From positions 23,902 through 87,901 of the forward strand of contig JASBTD010000035.1 in assembly GCA_030148605.1 (NCBI GenBank): a stretch of 64,000 nucleotides of DNA, in the 5' to 3' direction. The notes beneath the pieces are model-generated. The model was not told where the DNA came from and did no database searches. It saw only the letters and a list, made by a program, of their open reading frames with translations. This document shows positions 17,308 to 25,873 of the stretch, piece after piece (positions within the stretch are counted from its first letter, which is position 1; each line of letters begins with the position of its first letter). This stretch comes from Erythrobacter sp. Lineage in GTDB: Bacteria > Pseudomonadota > Alphaproteobacteria > Sphingomonadales > Sphingomonadaceae. Both the position numbers and the translations under genes were made by a program.

Positions 17308-18381
17308 ATGGCATCCAGCGCAAAACCCATGCCGCAATCGCTCCGGCACATTCCCGCATCGGCACGGCCGCTGGCGCTCGCGCACTGGCTTTATGCTGTA
17401 GCAGCAATGGTGGTGGTGATTGTGATGGTGGGCGGGATTACCCGGCTTACCGAGAGCGGGCTTTCCATCACCCATTGGAGCCTGGTCACCGGAATCCTGC
17501 CGCCTTTGACTGAACAGGCGTGGCAAGCGGAGTTCGATCTCTATCGGCAAACGGGCGAGTTCCGCTTCGAAAGCGGACCGGCGGGAATGGACCTTCCCGC
17601 GTTCAAGTTCATCTACTTCTGGGAATGGTTTCACCGCATCCTGGGGCGGTTGATCGGCCTGGCGTTCCTGCTGCCGATGGTGTGGTTCTGGATCAGAGGC
17701 GCGATTCCGCAAGGCTACAAGCCCCGCCTGCTTGCGTTGTTCGCCTTGATCTGCGGGCAAGGCGCGCTGGGCTGGTATATGGTCGCATCAGGCGTTGGCA
17801 CGGATCTTACCGATGTCAGCCATTTCCGCTTGTCGGCGCATTTGCTGACTGCATTGTTCTTGCTTGGCGGGCTAGTCTGGACCGCGCGCGACCTTCAGAT
17901 CTTGGCGCGCGATCCTGCTGTGCGGCCTGCAATTCTGACCATGCAATCACTGGCGATTGGATCTATTGTATTCGTCCAGCTGCTGCTTGGTGCATGGGTA
18001 GCGGGATTGAACGCCGGACATGCGGCCTATGACTGGCCGTTGATGAACGGGCAGTTCTTGCCTCAGCCGGACCTCTCGAAGGGTTGGCCTTGGGCTTTGA
18101 CGCACGATCCCTTCCTGCTGCATTTCCTGCACCGCTGGTGGGCATGGATCGCAGTGGCTGCGCTGGTTTGGCTCGCCCGGCGGGTGCGCAAGAGCGACCG
18201 CATGGCTTCCATCGCAATCCACAGCGCGTTCGGCACCATGTTCCTGTTGGGAGTAGCGACCGTGCTATCCGAAGTCTCATTGTGGGTAGCGGTGTCGCAT
18301 CAGCTGGTCGGCGCCCTGCTGGTCGCCAGCATAGCCTGGGGCATGCATTCCGACGGCGCGCAGCAGGCGCGTGGCAAATGA
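17308..18381 (+). CDS. ctaA: Heme A synthase (COX15/CtaA)
   Basis: A 357-residue inner-membrane enzyme that oxidises heme O to heme A for cytochrome c oxidases. It has eight predicted helices and the family sequences VGGITRLTESGLSITHW, FIYFWEWFHRILGRLIG, GWYMVASGV, SHFRLSAHL and LHFLHRWWAW, carrying the conserved histidines. The end overlaps cutA by four bases (ATGA). A terminal oxidase operon is not in this window. Confidence 0.95.
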   Translation: MASSAKPMPQSLRHIPASARPLALAHWLYAVAAMVVVIVMVGGITRLTESGLSITHWSLVTGILPPLTEQAWQAEFDLYRQTGEFRFESGPAGMDLPAFKFIYFWEWFHRILGRLIGLAFLLPMVWFWIRGAIPQGYKPRLLALFALICGQGALGWYMVASGVGTDLTDVSHFRLSAHLLTALFLLGGLVWTARDLQILARDPAVRPAILTMQSLAIGSIVFVQLLLGAWVAGLNAGHAAYDWPLMNGQFLPQPDLSKGWPWALTHDPFLLHFLHRWWAWIAVAALVWLARRVRKSDRMASIAIHSAFGTMFLLGVATVLSEVSLWVAVSHQLVGALLVASIAWGMHSDGAQQARGK

Positions 18382-18698
18382 GTGCGCTGATCTGGTGCCC
18401 CTTTCCCGACCGGGAATCCGCCCGGGCGGCAGCACACACACTTCTTGACGAGAAACTTGTCGCGTGCGCGAATATTCTGGGCGATGTCGAAGCAATCTTT
18501 GAATGGGAAGGAGAGCGAAGCACCGGTCAGGAAATCGGCGTTTTGTTCAAGACAAATTCGGCTCTTCTTGAACAAGCTATACAATGTTTGGCCGACATAC
18601 ATCCCTATGATACACCGGCAATATTGGGCTGGCACTGCGATTCCGCACATGCGGCAACGGCAGACTGGCTTGCTCGACTGGTTCGGGGGAAACAGTAA
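18378..18698 (+). CDS. cutA: Divalent-cation tolerance protein CutA
   Basis: A 106-residue trimeric CutA1-family protein. Visible features are the N-terminal LIWCPFPDRESARAAA, the LVACANILGDVEAIFEWEGE block (split here) with the family cysteine and tryptophan, the VLFKTN strand and IHPYDTPAILGW. Members affect copper tolerance in some bacteria, though the biochemical role is not settled. It is coupled to ctaA (ATGA) and to the next gene (TAATG), making a three-gene unit. Confidence 0.93.
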   Translation: MSALIWCPFPDRESARAAAHTLLDEKLVACANILGDVEAIFEWEGERSTGQEIGVLFKTNSALLEQAIQCLADIHPYDTPAILGWHCDSAHAATADWLARLVRGKQ

Positions 18699-19411
18699 TG
18701 ATGAAGTGGTCGCGCCGCTCTCTCATTGGAATGTCATTTGCGGGGCTTAGCGCCATGGCGTTGCCAGCGATGGCGCAAGAGCGCGTCAGGCTGCCCGCCG
18801 GAGCTCAGGTTCTGACCCGCAGAATCGTGCGCGGGTTGAGCGATGGCGAGAAGATCACTGTCGAACGGGATTGGCAAATCAGCTTCGAACAGCAAGGGCG
18901 CGACATCGCAATTCTGGGTCGCCAGACCCGCGTTGAAGTTGACGCGCCTAGCCGGATCGCGCCAATCGCTGATGTCGAGCGGCGGCGTTCAACCGATGGA
19001 CAGTTTCCGATCCTATTGAACTCACGCGGCATGATTATTGCGGCGGGTAATGTTGAGAAAGAAGAGGATGTTGCCTCAGCCGTGGAGGCAGCGGAGCGCC
19101 TTATCGCTCAGTCAACCCTCACCCTCAGCCAGCAGCAACGGACCGGCAGCTATCTTGCCCAACTTCAGAATGCGGGCGGACAAGTCCTTGATCGCCTGCC
19201 GCGAGACCTTTTTTATCCGCGCGAGCCAGCAGTTCATGATTTGCGCAAAGTCGCCCTACCTGACGGGACCACAGGAGAGTTCGAAGTTCAATTCTCGGCC
19301 TCTGCCCGACCTGACAGCGGCCTGCTTGACCGTGCTGATCGCCATATCATCACGCGTCTTCAAGGCAGCGAGCGCATGTCTTCGGAACATTGGAAAATGC
19401 GGGCGATTTAG
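18698..19411 (+). CDS. Hypothetical exported protein, possible Tat signal
   Basis: A 237-residue protein with an N-terminal signal peptide, MMKWSRRSLIGMSFAG followed by an ALPAMAQ cleavage region. The S-R-R-S-L-I stretch resembles a twin-arginine signal. The mature part has alternating strands and basic segments, with no motif I recognise. The ATG overlaps the cutA stop as TAATG. It is the last gene before the rplM leader. Confidence 0.65.
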   Translation: MMKWSRRSLIGMSFAGLSAMALPAMAQERVRLPAGAQVLTRRIVRGLSDGEKITVERDWQISFEQQGRDIAILGRQTRVEVDAPSRIAPIADVERRRSTDGQFPILLNSRGMIIAAGNVEKEEDVASAVEAAERLIAQSTLTLSQQQRTGSYLAQLQNAGGQVLDRLPRDLFYPREPAVHDLRKVALPDGTTGEFEVQFSASARPDSGLLDRADRHIITRLQGSERMSSEHWKMRAI

Positions 19412-19435
19412 CGCTTCCGGCAATACCTAGACTGT

Positions 19436-19455
19436 GGAGGTATCATTTTACCTCC
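19436..19455 (+). terminator. Short hairpin after the ctaA-cutA unit
   Basis: GGAGGT pairs with ACCTCC across an eight-base loop, followed by TTTC. It lies 25 bases past the upstream gene and before the rplM promoter region, so it could be a weak terminator for the ctaA-cutA unit. The stem is only six base pairs and the U-tract is short. Confidence 0.4.
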
Positions 19456-19549
19456 TTTCAAAGGCGCGGTTTTGCTTGACTTGCGCGCCCTAAAGCGACA
19501 TTTGCGCCCCGTTCTCACGGGCTGTGGCGTTGGTCGCAGGCGTGATTCG

Positions 19550-19583
19550 AAGCCGCGGCATATGGCTGCGGCTTGTTTAATTT
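19550..19583 (+). promoter_or_regulatory. Terminator-like leader hairpin upstream of rplM
   Basis: Positions 19550-19559 pair with 19565-19574 to give a ten-base stem (AAGCCGCGGC with GCTGCGGCTT, one G-U pair) around a five-base loop. GTTTAATTT follows. This is a good intrinsic-terminator shape placed about 20 bases before the rplM ATG, in a 186-base leader. It could be an attenuator or an L13-type autoregulatory element. No competing antiterminator stem is obvious to me. Confidence 0.5.
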
Positions 19584-19597
19584 AGGAATGTGAACCC

Positions 19598-20077
19598 ATG
19601 AAGGCGCTTAGCAAGCAGACCCAGTCGGTAAAGCCGGCAGAGGTCGAAAAGAAGTGGCACCTGATTGATGCAGACGGCCTGGTTGTTGGTCGTGTTGCTT
19701 CGATCATCGCCAATATCCTGCGCGGCAAGCACAAGCCGAGCTACACCCCGCATGTCGATTGCGGCGACCATGTGATTGTCATCAATGCCGACAAGGTGAA
19801 ATTCACCGGCAAGAAGATGGGCGACAAGGTCTATTACAAGCACACCGGCCATCCGGGCGGCATCAAGGAAACAACTCCGGCGAAAGTGCTGGGAGGCCAG
19901 TTTCCAGAGCGCGTCCTTGAAAAGGCTGTCGAACGCATGATCCCGCGCGGCCCGCTGGGCCGCCAGCAGATGCGGGCGCTGCACCTCTTTGCCGGCACCG
20001 AGCACCCTTATGACGGGCAAAAGCCCGAAGTGCTCGACGTTGCTTCCATGAATCGCAAGAACAAGGTCACCGCATAA
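19598..20077 (+). CDS. rplM: Ribosomal protein uL13
   Basis: Large-subunit protein L13 (159 residues), which binds 23S rRNA early in assembly. Recognisable blocks are [46 protein letters not shown] [12 protein letters not shown], and [20 protein letters not shown] near the end. It forms the usual operon with rpsI, whose ATG overlaps the rplM stop as TAATG. Confidence 0.98.
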   Translation: MKALSKQTQSVKPAEVEKKWHLIDADGLVVGRVASIIANILRGKHKPSYTPHVDCGDHVIVINADKVKFTGKKMGDKVYYKHTGHPGGIKETTPAKVLGGQFPERVLEKAVERMIPRGPLGRQQMRALHLFAGTEHPYDGQKPEVLDVASMNRKNKVTA

Positions 20078-20601
20078 TGGCTGACGAGACAAACAACGAA
20101 ACCGTTTCGGATCTGGCTGATCTGAAGGATATCGCAGGCGACGCACCTCAAGGCGATGCGGCTGAGATTGCCGCTGTAGCTGACGTTCCACTGCGCGAGC
20201 AGGAACTTGACGCGCAAGGCCGTGCCTATGCGACCGGTCGCCGCAAGGATGCGGTTGCCCGCGTTTGGATCAAGCCGGGCAAAGGCACGATCACCGTCAA
20301 CGGCAAGGACCAGGAAGTCTACTTCGCCCGTCCGACGCTGCGCCTGATCATCAACCAGCCGTTCGGTATCACCGAGCGTGAAGGCCAGTATGATGTGATC
20401 GCAACCGTGCGCGGCGGCGGCCTTTCAGGCCAGGCCGGCGCGGTCAAGCACGGTATCAGCCAGGCATTGACCAAGTATGAGCCTGCATTGCGCTCTACAG
20501 TCAAGGCTGCTGGCTTCCTTACCCGCGACAGCCGCGTGGTCGAGCGCAAGAAGTATGGCCGCGCGAAAGCACGTCGCAGCTTCCAGTTCTCGAAGCGCTG
20601 A
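20077..20601 (+). CDS. rpsI: Ribosomal protein uS9 with N-terminal extension
   Basis: Small-subunit protein S9 (174 residues). The conserved body begins at about residue 48 ([20 protein letters not shown]) and runs to the C-terminal [17 protein letters not shown], whose tail contacts P-site tRNA. The first ~45 residues are acidic and low-complexity, an extension often seen in alphaproteobacteria. It is translationally coupled to rplM and ends before a strong terminator. Confidence 0.98.
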   Translation: MADETNNETVSDLADLKDIAGDAPQGDAAEIAAVADVPLREQELDAQGRAYATGRRKDAVARVWIKPGKGTITVNGKDQEVYFARPTLRLIINQPFGITEREGQYDVIATVRGGGLSGQAGAVKHGISQALTKYEPALRSTVKAAGFLTRDSRVVERKKYGRAKARRSFQFSKR

Positions 20602-20627
20602 TCGTTCGGATCAATCAAACAATGCGA

Positions 20628-20654
20628 GGGCGGTCCTGCGGGGCCGCCCTTTTG
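20628..20654 (+). terminator. Rho-independent terminator of rplM-rpsI
   Basis: GGGCGG (20628-20633) pairs with CCGCCC (20644-20649), with a ten-base loop, followed by TTTTGCTTT. It lies 27 bases after the rpsI stop. It also faces the convergent phosphoesterase gene. Confidence 0.8.
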
Positions 20655-20664
20655 CTTTCACTGC

Positions 20665-21417
20665 TCAATCCATGAAATCGCGCCGCTCGACGTCGATTGC
20701 CCCATCGGAACTGATGCGCACCACATTGTAGGACGGTGGAGCGCCATTGCGCAGCCGCGTCGACAATGTGCCTGCACCAATCATGCGCATGGCATTGTTC
20801 CCGCGTGAGCGGACCTGGTCAAACGGCATGTGGATGTGGCCGGTCAAAACAGCGCTTGCGCCTACTGCGGCGAGTTCTTCGAACGCCATGTCGCCGCGAA
20901 TGGTTGGATTCTTCTGCCCGTCATGCGCCGCAAGCAGCGGGTGATGGCACGCCACCAGCTTGATCCGTGGGTCATCCTGCAAGTCGCGCAGGCGAGCAAG
21001 CGCAGCATCGAGATTGCGGCGGGTTACAACACCGTCAGACCACGGCCAACGCAGCTGTGCACGCACATTGGTCTCGAAAGGCACGATAACCGCGTGCGCG
21101 AGCTCGATCGGCGTATTCACTGCAGCTGCCAGTTCGCCTGACCTCTTGTAAGGCTGCGTGAACCGCTCCCACGGATTGTAATAGGGCATGTCATGATTGC
21201 CCGGTTGCACCATCAGCGGCACACCGAGATCAAGAAACCATGCGCGCGCTGCGGCATACTGGCGATGCGTTGCGCGTTGTGTGAGATCGCCTGTGCAGAT
21301 AACCGCGTCAGGCTCTTCCGTCCGCACCGCATCGACAAACCATGCCATTGCCGCGTGATGTTCCACTCCGAAATGGGTGTCGCTGACATGGAACAGGGTT
21401 GAGGAATCTTGCGGCAT
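20665..21417 (-). CDS. Metallophosphoesterase (calcineurin-like)
   Basis: A 250-residue cytoplasmic phosphoesterase. The metal-binding motifs are in order: SDTHFG (D-x-H), CTGDLTQRA (GD), QPGNHDMPYY (GNHD), ACHHPL (H) and GHIHMP (GHxH). It resembles the cpdA-like 3',5'-cyclic-nucleotide phosphodiesterase group, but the substrate cannot be read from the sequence. It is convergent with rpsI, sharing the terminator region, and the next minus-strand gene upstream lies about 40 bases away. Confidence 0.88.
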   Translation of the reverse strand: MPQDSSTLFHVSDTHFGVEHHAAMAWFVDAVRTEEPDAVICTGDLTQRATHRQYAAARAWFLDLGVPLMVQPGNHDMPYYNPWERFTQPYKRSGELAAAVNTPIELAHAVIVPFETNVRAQLRWPWSDGVVTRRNLDAALARLRDLQDDPRIKLVACHHPLLAAHDGQKNPTIRGDMAFEELAAVGASAVLTGHIHMPFDQVRSRGNNAMRMIGAGTLSTRLRNGAPPSYNVVRISSDGAIDVERRDFMD

Positions 21418-21460
21418 GGGTTTGCCGCCTAGCAGATTCGCAGCGCCAAGAAAGTGCCTA

Positions 21461-21727
21461 TCAGATACGATTGGTCAGGATCAGCCAGGCCGCGAACGCG
21501 TTGAGCGCGCTATAAGCAAGATAAGCCCAAGCCAAGCCCGCCCATCCGTTTGCGGCGAGCAACAACGCTGCCAGCAACACCAGGAACTCTGTGAGCATTG
21601 TCAAACGCCCACCGAGTACATTGATAAACCAACTGGCTTGGCCCAGCACAGGATGGCGGCTTTCAAGCACTGCCTTATGCAATGCAAAATTGCCGATCCC
21701 GAGCAAGAAGATCACGATCAAAGCCAT
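21461..21727 (-). CDS. Small hydrophobic membrane protein
   Basis: An 88-residue protein with three predicted membrane helices (about residues 1-18, 38-58 and 62-84) and a short polar stretch around ESRHPVLGQ. It lies about 40 bases upstream of the phosphoesterase gene on the same strand and may share its transcript. I do not recognise a family or function. Confidence 0.6.
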   Translation of the reverse strand: MALIVIFLLGIGNFALHKAVLESRHPVLGQASWFINVLGGRLTMLTEFLVLLAALLLAANGWAGLAWAYLAYSALNAFAAWLILTNRI

Positions 21728-21957
21728 TGTTGCATTATTGCGTAAACACCCGTCGATTGGAAATAGCCATTCGTCGGCGCAATTCAGCCGTCAGTCCTGC
21801 CGGGTGATTGCTGGTCGATAGGCCACCGACGATGGTCGAGCACGCCATGCCCGCGGCACTGCAATCCGGTAATTCTTCTCATGCGGATGCGGCCTTCCCC
21901 CCCCTTACCCGGTCCCCGCGAATAGGAGATGCAGGCAAGCTAATCAGCTATTGATAA

Positions 21958-22038
21958 GTGCACCTGGGCGTAAGTCCCATGGCACCTGGCGGCCCGGGCC
22001 CCAATCCAGTCCCTGAGGTTCGGGCCGCCCCCCTTTAT
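21958..22038 (+). ncRNA. Candidate structured RNA in a 340-base gene gap
   Basis: The gap 21728-22069 contains no convincing gene. At 21958-21985 GTGC and TGGG pair with CCCA and GCAC, around the loop CGTAAGT. Right after it a nine-base-pair stem, GGCGGCCCG (21988-21996) with CGGGCCGCC (22021-22029), closes a 24-base loop and is followed by CCCCCTTTAT. Two adjacent hairpins ending in a terminator-like stem suggest a small plus-strand RNA. It could instead be a terminator region read from either side. I match it to no known family. Confidence 0.4.
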
Positions 22039-22049
22039 GCAGCTGTGAT

Positions 22050-22070
22050 ATCTGGCAGAACCGGCCAGAT
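22050..22070 (-). repeat. Hairpin at the response-regulator stop
   Basis: ATCTGGC pairs with GCCAGAT across a seven-base loop, ending at the first base of the regulator stop codon. No U-tract follows on the minus strand, so it is a poor terminator. It may simply stabilise the mRNA end. Confidence 0.35.
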
Positions 22071-22828
22071 CAACGCCCGGCCATTGCCTTTACCTTGGGC
22101 AGGTAAGTGCGACCAATCCTGAGCGCTTCGCCGCAATCAAGCTCCGCTGACCAAACTCCCAATCCATCGTGCCGCAAGCCGCGAATACGGTCCTTGCGCA
22201 AAATGGTGGACCGATGGATCCGGATGAATTCTGCCGGGTCGAGCCTTTCCTCAAGCCCGGCGATCGTCTGCAGCAGCAGATAGCTGCGCCCGCCCTCTGC
22301 TCCATCGCCGACATGCAAGCGCACATAGTCACGCTCGGCATCGATCCGGCTGACTTCGCTCACCGCTATCCGTAGTAGCTCGGAACGATGCGGCACCCAC
22401 AGTTCTTCGAGCCATTGGCTGTCTTTGTTGCGAGATGTTCCGCGCCGCGCAATGGCCCGTTCGATTGCGCGAACCAGCCGGTCGCTAGCCACGGGTTTCA
22501 GCACGTAATCGATCGCATCAAGATCGAAAGCTTCAACGGCAAAGTCATCGTGGGCGGTGACAAAGATGACCGCCGGAGGGACGTCTTTCTTCGCCAGTTC
22601 ACGCGCAACGGCGAGCCCGTCAAGTTCCGGCATGGTCATGTCGAGCAGTATCAAATCGGGCGAAAGTGCCTCGACCAGCCTCAGCGCCGCAGCGCCATCG
22701 CTCGCGGTTCCGGCTACAGAGATCATGTCCAGCCCCGCGCATATGACCTGTATCCGCTCGACTGCGAGCGGTTCGTCATCAACGATCAGAGTTCTGAGCG
22801 GGGTTTCCGCGTGATTGCTGTCAGCCAT
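22070..22828 (-). CDS. LytTR-family response regulator
   Basis: A 252-residue response regulator. The receiver domain spans about residues 12-130: DDEPLAVERI (acidic pocket), the phospho-acceptor aspartate in LILLDMTMPELDG, VIFVTAHDDFA and DYVLKPVASDRL. A LytTR DNA-binding domain follows (about residues 150-250; EVSRIDAERDYVRLHVGD, RIHRSTILRKDRIRGL). It overlaps the upstream kinase gene by eight bases, giving a two-component pair. The targets are unknown. Confidence 0.93.
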   Translation of the reverse strand: MADSNHAETPLRTLIVDDEPLAVERIQVICAGLDMISVAGTASDGAAALRLVEALSPDLILLDMTMPELDGLAVARELAKKDVPPAVIFVTAHDDFAVEAFDLDAIDYVLKPVASDRLVRAIERAIARRGTSRNKDSQWLEELWVPHRSELLRIAVSEVSRIDAERDYVRLHVGDGAEGGRSYLLLQTIAGLEERLDPAEFIRIHRSTILRKDRIRGLRHDGLGVWSAELDCGEALRIGRTYLPKVKAMAGR

Positions 22829-24062
22829 TTCGAGTCAACGGTATGCGGATTTCGCTGCGATATCCACCCGGAACAGGCCCGGATTCGAGCATGACGTCCG
22901 GGCCAAAACGGGCTTCCAACCTGTCGCGCACATTCGCAAGACCGATGCCAAAGCCATGCTCCGACTCTTCGGGCACGCCCGGCCCGTCATCCGCCACTGT
23001 CAGCACCAGACGATCGAACTCTTCGCGTGCCGAGATCTTGATCGTGACCGGTCGATTGACGCGCGAGACGGCATATTTGACCGAGTTTTCAACCAGGGGC
23101 TGCAGGATCATCCCGGGTACGCGGGCATCGCGCAGATCCTCCGGCATGTCGAACTCTGTCCGCAGGCGTTCGGGGAAACGCACTGTCTCGATATCGAGAT
23201 AGAGCTTCTGCAGGTCAATCTCGTCTTCCAGCAGGACATCCGAGGTTGGATCATCGGCGAGACTATGGCGATAGAAGCGCGACATGGTCTGAATCATTTG
23301 TTCCGCGCGCTCGGTCTTGTTGGTCATCACCAGCGAAGACAGCGAGTTGAGCGTGTTGAACAGGAAGTGCGGATTGACCTGATACCTTAGCGAGCGCAGC
23401 TCTGCAGCCTTTGCAGCCTGACGGAACTCGCCAGCGCGGCGTTCCGCTGCACGCGCAGCAAAACCGGCCACCATCGCGAAATAGAGCGAAGCCCAGGCGA
23501 GCATGAGGAAATAGCGGCCAAGCGCAAGCTCGATAATCAGTGCCCAACGTTCAGTCTCCGTCGGCGCGGGCGCAATGATGATGCTTTCGGAAATCAGTTC
23601 GTCTTCAATTGCTTCTGCAGATTCGGTGCCATCGTCCCACGGCCTGATACGCTTGATCGGCACATCGACGAGCAAGTTGCCTGCTTCGTCGCGCCGAACC
23701 TTGATGCCGCGTTCCTGGCCGTAGCGTTCTTCCTCCATCTGCGAAATGTCCGCGAAGATCATCTGGTTGGTTTGCGCGATCGGGATTGCCAGCGGGAAAG
23801 CGAGCACAATTGCAGCGGCAACGCGCAACCAGAATGGTCGATTGTCCAGCAGCCTGAGCAGGAACCACAGCACCATGGTCATCGCGACACCAACCATTGT
23901 CACGACGCCGCGGCGCCAAAGCATCTCGTCCTGGAACTCGAAGCCTACGACATAGGCGCGCAGCGTGGTCACGGCGAAATGCACCGCCCACAGCGCAACG
24001 ATCGACACAATCACTGTGCGGACCGGAACGCTGGTTGCGATGTTCTTTGTATTTGTGTCCAT
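22821..24062 (-). CDS. LytS/YehU-type sensor histidine kinase
   Basis: A 413-residue membrane sensor. Four hydrophobic segments appear in the first half, with a polar loop (about residues 95-145) between the later ones. The His_kinase domain has LRYQVNPHFLFNTLNSLSSL (phospho-histidine H), and the ATP-binding region has VENSVKYAVSRV, DDGPGVPEESEHGFGIGLANVRDR (split here). The signal sensed is unknown. It forms a pair with the LytTR regulator downstream. Confidence 0.92.
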   Translation of the reverse strand: MDTNTKNIATSVPVRTVIVSIVALWAVHFAVTTLRAYVVGFEFQDEMLWRRGVVTMVGVAMTMVLWFLLRLLDNRPFWLRVAAAIVLAFPLAIPIAQTNQMIFADISQMEEERYGQERGIKVRRDEAGNLLVDVPIKRIRPWDDGTESAEAIEDELISESIIIAPAPTETERWALIIELALGRYFLMLAWASLYFAMVAGFAARAAERRAGEFRQAAKAAELRSLRYQVNPHFLFNTLNSLSSLVMTNKTERAEQMIQTMSRFYRHSLADDPTSDVLLEDEIDLQKLYLDIETVRFPERLRTEFDMPEDLRDARVPGMILQPLVENSVKYAVSRVNRPVTIKISAREEFDRLVLTVADDGPGVPEESEHGFGIGLANVRDRLEARFGPDVMLESGPVPGGYRSEIRIPLTRNG

Positions 24063-24162
24063 TACATCTGCCAGATAGCTGCGCGCCTTTTACAAGGCGA
24101 ATCCGTCGTCGGCCACGATATACCGTTCATCGAAAGTTCATCGAACGACCGGCGTCGAGCGA

Positions 24163-25689
24163 TCAGCCGTTCTCGAGCAATTTCTCCTTTGCAATCCGCT
24201 CTTTCCATTGCGCTGGCGCCAGCTTGTGCACGTTGGTGCCTTCGCTATCGACTGCGACGGTTACCGGCATATCCTTCACTGTGAATTCGTAGATCGCTTC
24301 CATGCCAAGGTCTTCGAAAGCGACAATCTTGGCTTCCTTGATCGCACGCGCCACCAGATACGCTGCCCCGCCAACTGCCATCAGGTAGGAGACCTTGAAG
24401 CGGCTGATCACATCGACTGCATCATGCCCGCGCTCGGCCTTGCCGATCATTGCCAGCAGGCCAAGGTCGAGCATCATTTCAGTGAACTTGTCCATCCGCG
24501 TCGCTGTGGTCGGGCCGGCCGGGCCAACCACTTCGCCCATCACCGGATCAACCGGGCCGACGTAATAGATCGCGCGACCCTTGAAATCGACCGGCAGCTC
24601 CTCGCCTTTCGCCAGCATGTCCTGGATGCGCTTATGCGCGGCATCGCGGCCCGTCAGCATCGCGCCATTGAGCAGCAGGCGATCACCCGCTTTCCAGCTC
24701 GCGACTTCTTCCGGCGTGAGATTATCAAGATCGACCCGCTTCGCTTCAGCATCGGGCTGCCATTCCACCTTGGGCCAGGCATCGAGATCGGGCTGCGGGA
24801 TATAGGCCGGGCCTGAACCATCCATCGTCACATGCGCATGGCGCGTCGCCGCGCAATTGGGGATCATCGCCACCGGCTTGCCCGCCGCGTGGCAGGGCCA
24901 GTCGAGAATCTTGACGTCAAGAATGGTCGAGAGGCCACCCAAGCCCTGCGCGCCGACACCCGTGGCATTAACCGCATCGAATATATCGATCCGCAGCTGC
25001 TCGATATCGTTTTGCGCACCGCGTGCCTTGAGCTGGCTCATGTCGATCGGGTCCATCAGGCTTTGCTTGGCAAGCTTCATGCAGTGCTCTGCCGTGCCGC
25101 CAATCCCGATCCCCAGCATGCCCGGCGGGCACCAGCCAGCGCCCATCGATGGGATCTGCTCGAGCACCCAGTCAATGATATTGTCCGAGGGGTTCATCAT
25201 CTTGAACTTGGACTTGTTCTCGCTGCCGCCGCCCTTGGCCGCCACATCAATGCTGATCGTGTTGCCCGGCACCATTTCCACTGAAAGAACACACGGCGTG
25301 TTGTCGCGCGTGTTGCGGCGCGTGAAAGCAGGATCAGCCAGGATCGAGGCTCGCAGCTTGTTCTCAGGGTGATTGTAAGCGCGGCGCACCCCTTCATCGA
25401 CCACATCCTGCAGCGAACGCTTCGATTCCAGGCGGCAGTCCTGCCCCCATTTGATGTACACATTGACGATGCCTGTGTCCTGGCAGATCGGGCGATGCCC
25501 TTCGGCGCACATCCGGCTGTTGGTGAGGATTTGCGCAATCGCATCCTTGGCCGCCGGGCCTTGCTCGGCGTCATAGGCTTTGCCCAGCGCCTGGATGTAA
25601 TCCATCGGGTGGTAGTAAGAGATATATTGCAGGGCGTCCGCCACGGTCTCGATCAGATCGTCTTCGCGGATAAGGGTCATGTCGCTCAT
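24163..25689 (-). CDS. fumA: Fumarate hydratase, class I ([4Fe-4S])
   Basis: A 508-residue fumarase that interconverts fumarate and malate in the TCA cycle through an oxygen-sensitive [4Fe-4S] cluster. Cluster cysteines fit those in RMCAEGHRPICQDTG and GIGIGGTAEHC. Other blocks are GWCPPGMLGIGIGG, CAATRHAHVTMDGSG, the GAGLLLNGAMLTGRDAAH-type GDRLLLNGAMLTGRDAAH and the swivel domain to the end. The start is set by AGGAG ten bases before ATG AGC GAC. Dependence on Fe-S fits the suf genes elsewhere in the window. Confidence 0.93.
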   Translation of the reverse strand: MSDMTLIREDDLIETVADALQYISYYHPMDYIQALGKAYDAEQGPAAKDAIAQILTNSRMCAEGHRPICQDTGIVNVYIKWGQDCRLESKRSLQDVVDEGVRRAYNHPENKLRASILADPAFTRRNTRDNTPCVLSVEMVPGNTISIDVAAKGGGSENKSKFKMMNPSDNIIDWVLEQIPSMGAGWCPPGMLGIGIGGTAEHCMKLAKQSLMDPIDMSQLKARGAQNDIEQLRIDIFDAVNATGVGAQGLGGLSTILDVKILDWPCHAAGKPVAMIPNCAATRHAHVTMDGSGPAYIPQPDLDAWPKVEWQPDAEAKRVDLDNLTPEEVASWKAGDRLLLNGAMLTGRDAAHKRIQDMLAKGEELPVDFKGRAIYYVGPVDPVMGEVVGPAGPTTATRMDKFTEMMLDLGLLAMIGKAERGHDAVDVISRFKVSYLMAVGGAAYLVARAIKEAKIVAFEDLGMEAIYEFTVKDMPVTVAVDSEGTNVHKLAPAQWKERIAKEKLLENG

Positions 25690-25873
25690 CGAAGCTGTGC
25701 TCCTGTCGGTCGATTCCCTCGCCCCATAGGCGTGCGCGCCTCCTACCGTCAAAACCCGAATGCAATTTCGACTGAATTTCCAAGGTTCAAAGCGCTTGGC
25801 GACAAGCACTCCAAAGGCTAGAGGTGATTGACCTAGTGTGTTGTGCGTGTAATACAGCCAGTGGAAAGCCTCA

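Noticed and set aside
17243..17401. Cysteine-rich short frame (MCCIKKAC...PCC) before ctaA
   Set aside because: It has no ribosome site, and most of it overlaps the ctaA start in another frame. The cysteines may be chance.
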